A stretch of 64,000 bases of DNA from Aequorivita echinoideorum (lineage in GTDB: Bacteria > Bacteroidota > Bacteroidia > Flavobacteriales > Flavobacteriaceae). The position numbers and the translations under genes were made by a program. The notes under the pieces were generated by a model. That model was not told the DNA's origin, ran no database searches, and worked only from the letters and a program-made list of their open reading frames with translations. Position 1 is the stretch's first letter; each line of letters opens with the position of its first letter. The stretch covers positions 372,001 to 436,000 of the forward strand of contig NZ_JAHCTB010000004.1 of the NCBI RefSeq assembly GCF_018476645.1, read 5' to 3'. This document shows, in pieces, positions 1-9,226 of the stretch.

Positions 1-2549
1 TGGTAGATACGGTAAAAACCGATACCATCCTCCCGCCAAAGGAAATGCTTACGGATATCGTGGAATATTATGGCGAAGATTATGTGTACCTAAACCGAAA
101 GGAAAACAAGGTATATATGTACAACAAGGCCTACATTATCTATGGCGATATGCGTATAGATGCGGGTCTCATAATTCTTGATTATAATAAGAATGAAGTA
201 TATGCCAAAGGAATAGACAGCGCGGGATTTTATAGCCAACGCCCCGTATTTGTCCAGGCCAATAACCGCGTGGAACCGGATTCCATTCGGTATAATTTTG
301 ATAGCGAAAAGGCCCTGGTTTTCAATTCAAGGACAGAGCAGAATGGATTCAACGTTATTGCCGAAGTTACCAAGAAAGTAAATGACAGCGTTGTGTACCT
401 CCGGAATGTGAAGTTTACCACTTCAAAAAATATTGATGATCCAGAATATTATTTCTATACCCGAAAAGCAAAGTTTGTTCCGAAAAAGAAAATCGTAACT
501 GGGCTTACCAATATGTACATTGCAGATGTACCAACCCCAGTGGGCTTGCCGTTTGCCTATTTTCCCTTGACGGAGGATCGCTCTTCGGGATTTATAATTC
601 CCACCTTTGGCGAAAACAGCAACCGTGGTTTCTTTTTTCAGAATGGAGGTTATTATTTTGCCATAAATGATTATTTGGATTTAAGCCTGCTGGGCGACTA
701 TTACACAAACGGAAGCTATGGTCTCCGGGCAGAATCGGTTTACGCCGCGCGGTACAAATTCCGCGGAAGCGTTAGTATTCGGTACGAGAGTTTGGTAAAC
801 AGTGAACGTGGTTTCCCAGATTTCAGCGAAAGCAACATTTATAACATCCGCTGGACGCATACACAGGATGCCAAGAGCAGCCCTAGTTCGCGCTTTTCGG
901 CTTCTGTTAACTTAGGGAGCAGCACGTATTTTACGCAATCCATTAACCAGACCAATAATGCCAGTAGCTTGGTAAATACCTTAAGCTCTTCGGTTTCATA
1001 TTCAAAAACATTTGAAGGCGAACCGCAAGTGAACCTGAGCCTTGCCGCTACGCATCAACAAAATACGCAAACGCAGGCTATCAATATGTCCCTTCCCAAC
1101 GCAAACCTGAGTGTCTCGCGTATATTTCCGTTTGCTCCAAAGGATGGGGTAAAAAAGGGAATTATTCAGAATATAAATTTTCAGTACGATCTTACCGCAG
1201 AAAACCGAATCACAACATTTGATTCCCTTTTCTTTAAGCCTGAAATGTTCAACAGTGCACAGATTGGCGCACAGCACAGCATCCCCATTACCACAAATTT
1301 CAAAGTGCTAAAATACTTAAGTGCTTCTATGGGTACCAATTATAGGGAAACATGGGTATTAAAAACCATCCGGAGGGATTTTGACCAAGATCTTAACGAT
1401 GGTGCCGGTGGCGTGGTGGAAGATACCATCCCAGGCTTTGACAGTTACCGAACTTACAACTTCAATACGAGTTTGGGAACAACACTGTACGGAACTTTCA
1501 ATTTCAATAAGGAAAATAAAATACAGGCGTTGCGACACGTGGTTCGCCCGTCCATAAGCTATAACATCAATCCGGGTTTTGAGCGGTATTACGATGATTA
1601 TACCATTCCGGAAACTGCAGATGAAGCGGCAAATATGGATAGAATTGTCCAGTATTCACGTTTTGAGAACACTCTTTTCGGCGCGCCCGGGCGTGTCTAT
1701 TCCAGTAACATTGGCTTCGGTATCAGCAATACACTTGAGGCCAAGATACGCGATAGGGATACTATGGCCGCGGAACCAAAGAAGATTATCCTTCTCAATA
1801 ACCTCAATTTCACTTCGGCATATAACCTTGCCGGGGATTCGCTTCGCTTCAGTCCCGTTCGTTTTACGGGAGGGGTGCCCATTGTCCCGAGGCTCGACTT
1901 TAACTTCAGCGGAACGCTGGATCCGTATGCGCTGGATAACAACAATAACCGCATCGACATTTTTAACATCAACAATGGAGGTAGTCTTTTTAGGCTCACC
2001 GATGCAAACCTGAGCATTAATTATTCCTTTAGCAGTAGCGATTTTGAGGGCAGCGGTCAGGATTTGGATCGTGTTGAGAACGAAACTTTTAGAAATGGTG
2101 GTCGGCCGGATGATCTCTTTGGTGAGACTTCAGACATCTACAACGGTAATATTTATGATGAGGACGAGGATGAGGATGTGGACAAAACGGATATTGATTG
2201 GTACAATTATTCCATACCGTGGGATATGCGGGTGGCGTACACTATTAGTTATGCTAATAACCAACGGCAGAATACCATTTCTTCCCAATCGCTTATGTTC
2301 AGTACCAATCTGGAACTTTCGCCCCGCTGGCAGGTGGGGGTTTCCTCGGGATACGATTTTAAAAATAAGGGCGTAACCCTTACGCAATTTCGCTTTCAGC
2401 GGGATTTGGAAAGTTGGCAGTTCAGTTTTAACTGGACTCCCATTGGACGCAATATCAATACCTCGTGGTATTTTTATATCGGAATTAAATCGTCCGTGTT
2501 AAGCGACATCAAATACGACAAACGCCGGGAAGCAGATAGGAATCTTTGA
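1..2549 (+). CDS. lptD: LPS-assembly protein LptD (OstA family), 5' truncated by window edge
   Basis: Outer-membrane beta-barrel component of the LptD/E translocon that inserts lipopolysaccharide into the outer leaflet. The frame is open from base 3 with no stop, so the ATG at 45 is probably internal and the N-terminus lies off the window. The visible part opens with a short OstA-like beta-jellyroll stretch (EVYAKGIDSAG, then VVYLRNVKFTT), followed by 'PVGLPFAYFPL' and about 600 residues of alternating aromatic and polar strands with many Asn/Ser/Tyr, as expected for a large barrel. An acidic D/E-rich loop lies near residues 700-722 of the visible protein. The C-terminus is intact and ends in TGA. 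Family assignment rests on overall similarity to flavobacterial LptD. The lipid A genes at 43-48 kb make the substrate that this protein exports. Confidence 0.9.
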   Translation, partial: VDTVKTDTILPPKEMLTDIVEYYGEDYVYLNRKENKVYMYNKAYIIYGDMRIDAGLIILDYNKNEVYAKGIDSAGFYSQRPVFVQANNRVEPDSIRYNFDSEKALVFNSRTEQNGFNVIAEVTKKVNDSVVYLRNVKFTTSKNIDDPEYYFYTRKAKFVPKKKIVTGLTNMYIADVPTPVGLPFAYFPLTEDRSSGFIIPTFGENSNRGFFFQNGGYYFAINDYLDLSLLGDYYTNGSYGLRAESVYAARYKFRGSVSIRYESLVNSERGFPDFSESNIYNIRWTHTQDAKSSPSSRFSASVNLGSSTYFTQSINQTNNASSLVNTLSSSVSYSKTFEGEPQVNLSLAATHQQNTQTQAINMSLPNANLSVSRIFPFAPKDGVKKGIIQNINFQYDLTAENRITTFDSLFFKPEMFNSAQIGAQHSIPITTNFKVLKYLSASMGTNYRETWVLKTIRRDFDQDLNDGAGGVVEDTIPGFDSYRTYNFNTSLGTTLYGTFNFNKENKIQALRHVVRPSISYNINPGFERYYDDYTIPETADEAANMDRIVQYSRFENTLFGAPGRVYSSNIGFGISNTLEAKIRDRDTMAAEPKKIILLNNLNFTSAYNLAGDSLRFSPVRFTGGVPIVPRLDFNFSGTLDPYALDNNNNRIDIFNINNGGSLFRLTDANLSINYSFSSSDFEGSGQDLDRVENETFRNGGRPDDLFGETSDIYNGNIYDEDEDEDVDKTDIDWYNYSIPWDMRVAYTISYANNQRQNTISSQSLMFSTNLELSPRWQVGVSSGYDFKNKGVTLTQFRFQRDLESWQFSFNWTPIGRNINTSWYFYIGIKSSVLSDIKYDKRREADRNL

Positions 2550-2550
2550 T

Positions 2551-2585
2551 AATTAATAATGAGCAATTAGTGATTAGTAATTAAT
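2551..2585. repeat. Heptamer repeat, AATTAGT type
   Basis: Five imperfect 7-bp units (AATTAAT, AATGAGC, AATTAGT, GATTAGT, AATTAAT) begin directly after the lptD stop codon. The unit is the reverse complement of the GCTAATT unit of the larger array at 35914-35965, so the two arrays belong to one family in opposite orientation. No function is assigned. Confidence 0.6.
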
Positions 2586-2646
2586 AGTGCCAAAACTAGA
2601 GGTTTAAAACACAAACGAGTAGCCACAACAATCAACAAAATCCGAG

Positions 2647-2681
2647 AACCGACAACTGATAACTGATAACCGAGAACAAAG
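2647..2681. repeat. Heptamer repeat, AACTGAT type
   Basis: Five 7-bp units (AACCGAC, AACTGAT, AACTGAT, AACCGAG, AACAAAG) run up to the ATG of ridA, leaving only four bases between array and start codon. The array is therefore in the mRNA leader of ridA if the promoter lies upstream of it. It has the same period as, but a different unit from, the array at 2551. Confidence 0.6.
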
Positions 2682-2685
2682 AACT

Positions 2686-3066
2686 ATGAAAAAAATAATC
2701 AACACCCCCCACGCTCCTGCTCCAATTGGTCCCTATAACCAAGCTGTGCGCTATGGCGATATGCTTTATACTTCTGGCCAGATTGCCATTGACCCAAAAA
2801 CCGGTGACCTTGTTACAGATGATATTGCCAAGGAAACCAAACAAGTGATGGAAAATCTAAAAGCGGTACTCACAGAGGCTGGGATGACTTTTGAAAATGT
2901 GATAAAAACCACCATTTTTATTAGCGATATGCACAACTTTGCAGCTATCAATCAAGTATATGCCACTTATTTCAATGAAACCACTGCCCCAGCGCGCGAA
3001 ACGGTAGAGGTAGCAAACCTGCCAAAATTTGTAAATGTGGAGATTTCGGTGGTGGCGGGAGTTTAA
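2686..3066 (+). CDS. ridA: RidA family reactive intermediate/imine deaminase
   Basis: Small (126 aa) YjgF/YER057c/UK114 protein. Family members hydrolyse reactive enamine/imine intermediates released by PLP enzymes such as threonine dehydratase and form cytosolic homotrimers. The sequence carries the usual landmarks: N-terminal 'APAPIGPYNQAV', 'YTSGQIAIDPKTG', and near the end 'ARETVEVANLP' with Arg104, the conserved substrate-carboxylate ligand. Length is normal. The ATG at 2686 is preceded closely by a heptamer repeat. It stands alone between lptD and a 483-bp gene-free stretch; no operon partner is evident. Confidence 0.93.
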   Translation: MKKIINTPHAPAPIGPYNQAVRYGDMLYTSGQIAIDPKTGDLVTDDIAKETKQVMENLKAVLTEAGMTFENVIKTTIFISDMHNFAAINQVYATYFNETTAPARETVEVANLPKFVNVEISVVAGV

Positions 3067-3549
3067 AAATGATGGTTTTTCATCCGTATAAATAAAATGT
3101 TTGTTTCGATTTCATAGTTATATCAAATTTGAAAGAACACCCCTTTCGTATTCGTATTCGTTGAGTACCAAGGTTTTTATTATATTAGTACTTCTTCTCA
3201 GGTACGGTAAACATTAATTTATTACCTATAAACCGACTATATGCCGACGGTATGCCGATAGTATGCCGACTCTATGCCGATGATACTTTATAGATACCAT
3301 ACTGATAATGCCACAATCCTCGTACCATTCCGTTTATAACTTCAACCCTAAACCCCACGGATCATAATTTATTTGCAAGAAAGGAATTACCCAACTGCAA
3401 TAGTAAATCTAGCCTTGTGTCAAAATAGAATCAATTATGAAATAGCGAGCAAGTAATCGATTTTATTATATTTGGGAGCTAAGCAAAAGTAGCGTGCTAA
3501 TTTTGGATAGGAATCACGGTATATATCTGTGCGGTGTGAAAGCTGAAAA
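3067..3549. other. Gene-free interval of about 480 bp
   Basis: No credible reading frame or recognised RNA is visible. It is AT-rich and contains the 11-bp tandem repeat at 3240-3283 and a short 'CGTATTCGTATTCG' duplication near 3149-3162. It presumably carries the promoter of the dioxygenase-like gene at 3550, but I cannot place one with confidence. Confidence 0.6.
3240..3283. repeat. 11-bp tandem repeat, TATGCCGA(N3)
   Basis: Four consecutive 11-bp units share TATGCCGA and differ in the last three bases (CGG, TAG, CTC, TGA); a degenerate unit (TAAACCGACTA) precedes them. The period is close to one DNA helical turn, so the invariant octamers lie on one face of the helix. No similar array was seen elsewhere in the window. 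Confidence 0.7.
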
Positions 3550-4293
3550 ATGAACTACAAAATAAACAAAATAGAACTAGAAGAAAATGGATATTCCATT
3601 TTAACTGACTTGTATTCACAAAATGAAATTAGTGAAATTTTAGCCTGTATTGAAAATGCTGAACAGGTTGAAAATTCTTTCATGAGAACAAAGGATTTGT
3701 TTGCTATTAGACAATTAATCACAAATGTGCCTGAATTGAGTGATTTGTTGTTTAATAAAAAACTGACTGAATTAATTTCTGACCTTACCGAGTCAGAATA
3801 TTTCCTGACAAAAGCCATTTACTTTGACAAACCAAGCGAATCGAATTGGTTTGTTGCTTATCATCAAGATTTAAGTATTACAGTTGATCAAAAAGTGGAA
3901 TTGGAAAATTACGTTAATTGGACTTTTAAAAAAGGACAATACGGAGTTCAACCACCAGTCCAGATTTTGGAAGATACCATAACAATCCGAATTCATTTGG
4001 ACAAAACGGACAAAAATAATGGAGCTTTAAAGGTAATTCCCAAATCGCATCTAAATGGAATAATTCGAGCTGATTCAAAAGATTGGAATTTAGAAAACGA
4101 ATTTATTTGCGAAATAGAAAAAGGCGGAGCAATGTTAATGAAACCATTGACTTTACACGCTTCAAATAGAACGACAAACAGAAAAAAAAGAAGAGTAATA
4201 CATTTAGAGTTCAATAAATATAGGCTACCTAAACCGCTGGCTTGGTTGGAATATTATAATATAAAAAAGCCAGTTTATAATCATAGCTATTAA
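3550..4293 (+). CDS. Phytanoyl-CoA dioxygenase (PhyH) family protein
   Basis: A 247-residue putative Fe(II)/2-oxoglutarate-dependent oxygenase. The double-stranded beta-helix iron triad can be picked out: 'YHQDLS' gives His105 and Asp107, and 'LTLHASNR' gives distal His203; Arg214/Arg215 ('KKRRVIH') are candidates for binding the 2-oxoglutarate carboxylate. 'GALKVIPKSH' (158-167) is typical of the family. The substrate cannot be deduced; PhyH members hydroxylate diverse small molecules, and no biosynthetic partner is adjacent. The gene is visibly more AT-rich than lptD or tamB on either side and sits among repeats beside a broken gene, so acquisition by transfer is plausible but unproven. Confidence 0.8.
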   Translation: MNYKINKIELEENGYSILTDLYSQNEISEILACIENAEQVENSFMRTKDLFAIRQLITNVPELSDLLFNKKLTELISDLTESEYFLTKAIYFDKPSESNWFVAYHQDLSITVDQKVELENYVNWTFKKGQYGVQPPVQILEDTITIRIHLDKTDKNNGALKVIPKSHLNGIIRADSKDWNLENEFICEIEKGGAMLMKPLTLHASNRTTNRKKRRVIHLEFNKYRLPKPLAWLEYYNIKKPVYNHSY

Positions 4294-4375
4294 AAACTGC
4301 GTGTTCTCACCTTAATTCGAAATTATTCTTCCCAAACGTAGAATACTTCTCATCATAAATCAAAGGGATAAAAAT

Positions 4376-4697
4376 ATGGATCAAAAATTATCTGAATATA
4401 TAATTTTTACGATACTTTTATTTATATTAATAGCTATTATCAATAGTTTTAAGTTTTACCTCTGGGCCTCAAATTGCACATTTAGCGAACCTATCTTCAA
4501 TATTACTTTTCTTTTATTTAACGTATCAAACAATTTCTCAAGTTCATAAGTTATGGTCAGTTGATAAAGTTAAGCTTATCATTCTCGGAATATGCCTGCT
4601 TTGTTATTTAGTATCTTCGACATTCTTAATTGCCATTAAATACGGATATACAAACTATATCTTTGAAAATCCATTTATAATAGGCCCAACTCAATGA
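4376..4697 (+). pseudogene. Small membrane protein gene split by a frameshift
   Basis: Starting at ATG 4376 a frame reads MDQKLSEYIIFTILLFILIA, a hydrophobic segment, and stops at 4549. A second frame, shifted by one base and open from about 4427, continues with hydrophobic stretches (SSILLFFYL; LIILGICLLCYLVSSTFLIA) and ends at TGA 4697. Joined around 4430-4450 they would give a roughly 106-residue membrane protein with three hydrophobic segments. Each frame alone looks partial. I do not recognise the family. It could be a decayed gene, a base-calling error, or two unrelated small frames. It is as AT-rich as the preceding dioxygenase-like gene. Confidence 0.4.
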
Positions 4698-4749
4698 CTC
4701 AAACAATTTTTTGAACAGATCATTAAAAATAAAAATTGTTATTTCTCAC

Positions 4750-7700
4750 TCAATCCTCCTCCCTAACCCCCTCACTATTAAAATCAACCGGGTAGCTATT
4801 GTCATCGGGGACAATGGGCTCTTCAGATTCCAGTGTCAATTTCTTATTGAAAAGTTTCCGTACCAGCTCGCGTATGGTATTAAAATCTACAGAGTACGAA
4901 ATTCCGGCACCTTGCTCAAAAATCTGTTCCTCGCCAATGAATTGTAAATCTGCCTGCCTGTTAAAGAAATTGATACGTAGGCTACCGTCCTCATTCACCA
5001 ACCATTGCACCTCAATATCACCCGCCACTTGGGTTTCATTAACACCCCCCACGGGCACACCCACTTTCCCGTTAATGAGGATGCGCTCACTTATTTGCGT
5101 GGAAAGGGTAATCCCAAACCGGTCCGCGGTCTCCAGATTGGGAGTCCTGCTGCCCACCGAATAATCCAGACCCACCCTAAATTTACTGTCTTGGTCTGAA
5201 AATAGATCATTCACCAAACTCGATACTCTATCTGCCAGTGTCCCCGTAAATGCATTGGTCCCGGCATAATTATCATTTACAAATGAATTTGAGGCCAACA
5301 GGAACAACGCCTGCTTTTGCCGCTGATCTTCATTTTGAAGATTATATTCAAGCTCACTCTTAAGCGTTGAGCTCACCCTTGGGAAATCAATCCGGAAATT
5401 GAGGTTAGGCTGTACCAATTCGCCTTCCAGACCTACGTAAACATTTACCGGAATCTTTCGGTTGATGGTTGGGTTATCAAGTAAAACCGAAGGATTTGCC
5501 TCAGTTTCATATAAAGCTTCCAAGTTAAGATTGGCACGCTCCGGAGAGCCGTCCCAGGTAATGTTTCCGCCTGGAACTACTTTAATATTCCGCTGGATTA
5601 TACCGCTGTACCTAAAATCATACTGCCCTTCAAAAACCTGAAAATCCCCAAACATCTGGAACTTCCCATTGGTATTGATTTCTATATAAAGAATCCCCGC
5701 ACCACGGCCTTTTAAAGTTGAATTGTTCACTTGGTCCACCACTACTTCCACTTCGGCATTGGTATTTATATCGAGATCGAACTTGAGCGTCAACGCCTTT
5801 TTTTCTTCGGTTTTAATGGGCTCTCCATTAATTCGGGCATCCTTTTCGGCAGGTGATAAAAAGTTGATGAAGGAATCATCCCCAATGGCTTCCGTTTCGC
5901 TTATGGGTATTTTGAATGTAGTACCTTCCTCAGTCGTTGCATTTACCACAATAGTAAGCTCATCAATGGGCCCAGAAATATTGGCATCCCCACTTATAAA
6001 AGCAGTTCCGTAATAGAGGGCATCTTCCTCTGGCGGAGTGTCCAGCACAAGCAGTCGCTCCGGCGCGTCAATAGTTAGATTAAGTTCCCAATCCTGAAAA
6101 TTTTTGTGTGTAGCGTTGCCCGACAGTACCCCCGCCGTATTGAATTTGGTATCGGTAACATTGGTGCGCTGGATTTCAATTTTGTTATTGGATAGCAGAA
6201 CTTGCGTATTGTCCTCAATATCAAAATCGGTATTTAAATACGGTATTTTAAGTCCGCTTTCCACCAACGAAAACCTCCCCTGCATATCTGGCGACTTGTA
6301 ATTTCCTGAAATAAATGCCTTTCCGGTTATCAAGCCACGAATATCGGTAATTACATCGCCACCAAAAGGACTAAACGCCTGCATATTGAATTCATTTAAA
6401 TCCACATTCAAGCGAATTTGGGGATTGTTGGGCGATACATCAATTTCACCAATGGCACTAATGGAGGTTACATTATTGTTGATAAGGGTAGTGTTAATTT
6501 TATACTGCGTAAGATTTTCATTGCCATCAATCTTTAAATTCAGATTTCCAAAGGGTATTTCATTGATGATAACATCGTCAATCTTTACAGTTGAATTGGG
6601 ATAATAAGCACCATTTCGCTGAATAAAATCAAGTTTCCCATTCACGTTTCCTTGCAGGCGAAGGCTATCAATATCTGGAGTAATATTGCCTATGTTTACG
6701 TCCCTAAAACGCAATTTCAAATCCTTGTAAGTGGAATCGCGTACAATCCCTGCCATCTGGATAATTTCATTGTTATGGCTTGCGATGAGGGAATCAATGC
6801 GAATTTCCTTAAAATTATCGTCAAACGTCACTTTGTTCAGGCTATTATTATTCTCGTTGATGGCCCAAACATTTTCCTTGAACGTAATTTCAGAGCGCTT
6901 CACCCCTACAACCGATTTACCTTCCGGGTTAATCGTATGATAAAGCGAAAGATTAAAAAGATCTTCTTTTTTCTCACCGCCTTTAAATTCTGCCCGCACG
7001 TACATTGTGTCGTTCAAGGTTTTGTTGATCACGTTTACTTCCTTCAGATTATAAAAACCAGTATAAACTGAATCAATATCTATATACGTATTGTACAGTG
7101 GATTATCATTATCAATCTGAACATTAACTTTACCTAAATAATTATTAAAAAGCAAAATCTCTGGCGAGCGGAAATCCAGTTCAAATTTTGATTGATCTGA
7201 AGAAACCGAACCTTTCACTTTTGTATTTTCTCCCAATTGAAGTTGTGGCACAAACACATCCACAATCTTATTGTAAACCACAAATTCATAATCTATAAAT
7301 TGGTTTGTGGTTACTTCCGAAGGAACATAATTGGCATAAATACTTGCAATTCCATTTTGGAATAGATTGGGAATATCGGCAATTAAAAAACGCCCGGTGA
7401 TATTGCCATTTATAATATCTGGCGAATTAATTTCAATGGTACGTATGTCACCATTGAATGAAGACGTGAGATTGAAATCATCAAAATAGAAATAATCACG
7501 CTCGTTTTGATAAAAAGTCTGGTTGAATGAAACCGTACCCACCACATCATCAATTGTTTTTCCGGCCATATCAACCACCAGATTTCCGGTAAAAACAGCA
7601 ATACTATCACGCGTTATGAGGTTAAGCTTGTTTAAGTCTGAATATTCAACATTCGCTTCAAAATCAAATTGATTTACATCTGAAGATGCATCGATCAACC

Positions 7701-9132
7701 CTTGAAAATCCATTTTTAAATTGGGATCGTTGACGGAAAGTTCCCCATTAAAAAGAGGATTCTTCAAATTACCGGAAACTTCAATATTTTTATAATTATA
7801 CCCTTCAAGGTTAAAGGAAGAAATAGCGCCAGATATCTCGGTGCTTACCGTTTCGGCAGTAAAACCGCGTCCGTCAAAATTCAAATTCCCAGACATTTTG
7901 CCCAAGGAATTTGTTTTGGCAATTTTCCCCAGATTAAATCCCGAAAGCACTACATTTCCCTTGTAATAAGCAAAATCAATATTATTGATATTGCCCATTT
8001 TAAGGTCAATCTTCGCTTTGCCAATGGTGCTGTTCAGATTGCTTTTTGTATTTAATTCCTCACCAATAATGGACGTATTTCCAGAATATGTAATAGTGCC
8101 CAATTCCTTTAACTGCACAGGGAGTATATCCCCAAGTATACGCGGCATAAACCTCCGCAAATCGTAAAAATTGGTTGTGAAATTGTGGCCTTTCGCAATA
8201 ATGGAATAGCTAGCTTCTTTATTTACCAAATTCTGAAACTCAAAATCGCCCGTAATCTGTGTGTCACTGGTTTTTAAAGTGATATCGTTTAAAGTAAACG
8301 TGTTTATGGTTCCTGTAAATTCGCCATCCAAATAGACCATTTGGTCGGGACCAAATTCGTTGTAAAAACCATTTATATCATCTGTGGAAACAAGGGATTC
8401 CTGAAAATCTGCATCAATATTCACATCATTTATAAAATCTGAAAATCCTTTCCGGATATCCAGATTTATATTTCCGGCAATTCGTGAAGCATCGGTTTCA
8501 AGAATTAAATCATTCATTACAATAGCCTCCAGCGTATATGAAAAATCGGATTGCAAGTTTTTTACATTAAACCCTAAATCGGTCAACATATTCAGGCTGT
8601 TTATTTCAGCTTCAATATTGGGACCCGTAATTTTGAAATTATCCGCTTGAAGATTCACGTTCTCCAGCGTTAAGACTTCAGATTTCTCCAGATTTTCATT
8701 TACAATTTTTACGCGTGAATTGGTAATTGCCACATCATTGCTGAAAAGTGAAAAAGGATTTGTGGAGGGTTTACCGGTATCAAATTTATTTGCAAAAATA
8801 GTTAGATTGTCAGCTTCCTCGCCTTCATAAGTAGTTACATAGAGTTTTGCGCGATCCATCGCAATATCCCCGAAGCCCAAATTGCCATTGACTAAATTTT
8901 GAAAGCTGAGTATATTGGTTTGCAGCTCATTGGCATAAATAAGGGTATCCTGCCTGTGGTCCTCAATATACACTTTTCTGATATCCACTTCCCCTTTCCA
9001 ATTGAGGCCAAGCCGCTCAATCTGGATACTGGTTCCGTACGTTTCGTTTAGATTGGTGGTAACTTTTTTGGCGGCCCAGGTCTGCACCGCCGGAATGGAG
9101 AAAATAATGATTAAAAGCAACAACAGCAACAC
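4750..9132 (-). CDS. tamB: TamB/DUF490 translocation and assembly module protein
   Basis: Very large (about 1460 aa) AsmA/TamB-like protein. An N-terminal hydrophobic anchor (LLLLLLIIIFSIPAVQ) is followed by a long repetitive beta-helical periplasmic region and a C-terminal DUF490-type domain ending 'GAGISYSVDFNTIRELV'. TamB-family proteins bridge the inner and outer membranes and are implicated in phospholipid transport and outer-membrane protein assembly. The given start is a GTG that leaves no positive charges before the anchor. Sixteen codons upstream in the same frame encode a basic stretch (KRIKKLWKIILR) after a TAA but contain no ATG/GTG/TTG. A one-base deletion in the AAAA run near 9183 would join it to an ATG at 9214. 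The true start is therefore uncertain. It is divergent from tsaD. Confidence 0.88.
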   Translation of the reverse strand: MLLLLLLIIIFSIPAVQTWAAKKVTTNLNETYGTSIQIERLGLNWKGEVDIRKVYIEDHRQDTLIYANELQTNILSFQNLVNGNLGFGDIAMDRAKLYVTTYEGEEADNLTIFANKFDTGKPSTNPFSLFSNDVAITNSRVKIVNENLEKSEVLTLENVNLQADNFKITGPNIEAEINSLNMLTDLGFNVKNLQSDFSYTLEAIVMNDLILETDASRIAGNINLDIRKGFSDFINDVNIDADFQESLVSTDDINGFYNEFGPDQMVYLDGEFTGTINTFTLNDITLKTSDTQITGDFEFQNLVNKEASYSIIAKGHNFTTNFYDLRRFMPRILGDILPVQLKELGTITYSGNTSIIGEELNTKSNLNSTIGKAKIDLKMGNINNIDFAYYKGNVVLSGFNLGKIAKTNSLGKMSGNLNFDGRGFTAETVSTEISGAISSFNLEGYNYKNIEVSGNLKNPLFNGELSVNDPNLKMDFQGLIDASSDVNQFDFEANVEYSDLNKLNLITRDSIAVFTGNLVVDMAGKTIDDVVGTVSFNQTFYQNERDYFYFDDFNLTSSFNGDIRTIEINSPDIINGNITGRFLIADIPNLFQNGIASIYANYVPSEVTTNQFIDYEFVVYNKIVDVFVPQLQLGENTKVKGSVSSDQSKFELDFRSPEILLFNNYLGKVNVQIDNDNPLYNTYIDIDSVYTGFYNLKEVNVINKTLNDTMYVRAEFKGGEKKEDLFNLSLYHTINPEGKSVVGVKRSEITFKENVWAINENNNSLNKVTFDDNFKEIRIDSLIASHNNEIIQMAGIVRDSTYKDLKLRFRDVNIGNITPDIDSLRLQGNVNGKLDFIQRNGAYYPNSTVKIDDVIINEIPFGNLNLKIDGNENLTQYKINTTLINNNVTSISAIGEIDVSPNNPQIRLNVDLNEFNMQAFSPFGGDVITDIRGLITGKAFISGNYKSPDMQGRFSLVESGLKIPYLNTDFDIEDNTQVLLSNNKIEIQRTNVTDTKFNTAGVLSGNATHKNFQDWELNLTIDAPERLLVLDTPPEEDALYYGTAFISGDANISGPIDELTIVVNATTEEGTTFKIPISETEAIGDDSFINFLSPAEKDARINGEPIKTEEKKALTLKFDLDINTNAEVEVVVDQVNNSTLKGRGAGILYIEINTNGKFQMFGDFQVFEGQYDFRYSGIIQRNIKVVPGGNITWDGSPERANLNLEALYETEANPSVLLDNPTINRKIPVNVYVGLEGELVQPNLNFRIDFPRVSSTLKSELEYNLQNEDQRQKQALFLLASNSFVNDNYAGTNAFTGTLADRVSSLVNDLFSDQDSKFRVGLDYSVGSRTPNLETADRFGITLSTQISERILINGKVGVPVGGVNETQVAGDIEVQWLVNEDGSLRINFFNRQADLQFIGEEQIFEQGAGISYSVDFNTIRELVRKLFNKKLTLESEEPIVPDDNSYPVDFNSEGVREED

Positions 9133-9226
9133 GATGGCAGCAAAGGTGCGAAGTATTATTTTCCAGAGTTTTTTGATACGCTTTTAAAGTTTTAATTTTA
9201 CGCCCAAATAACATACCTTTTCTGCA

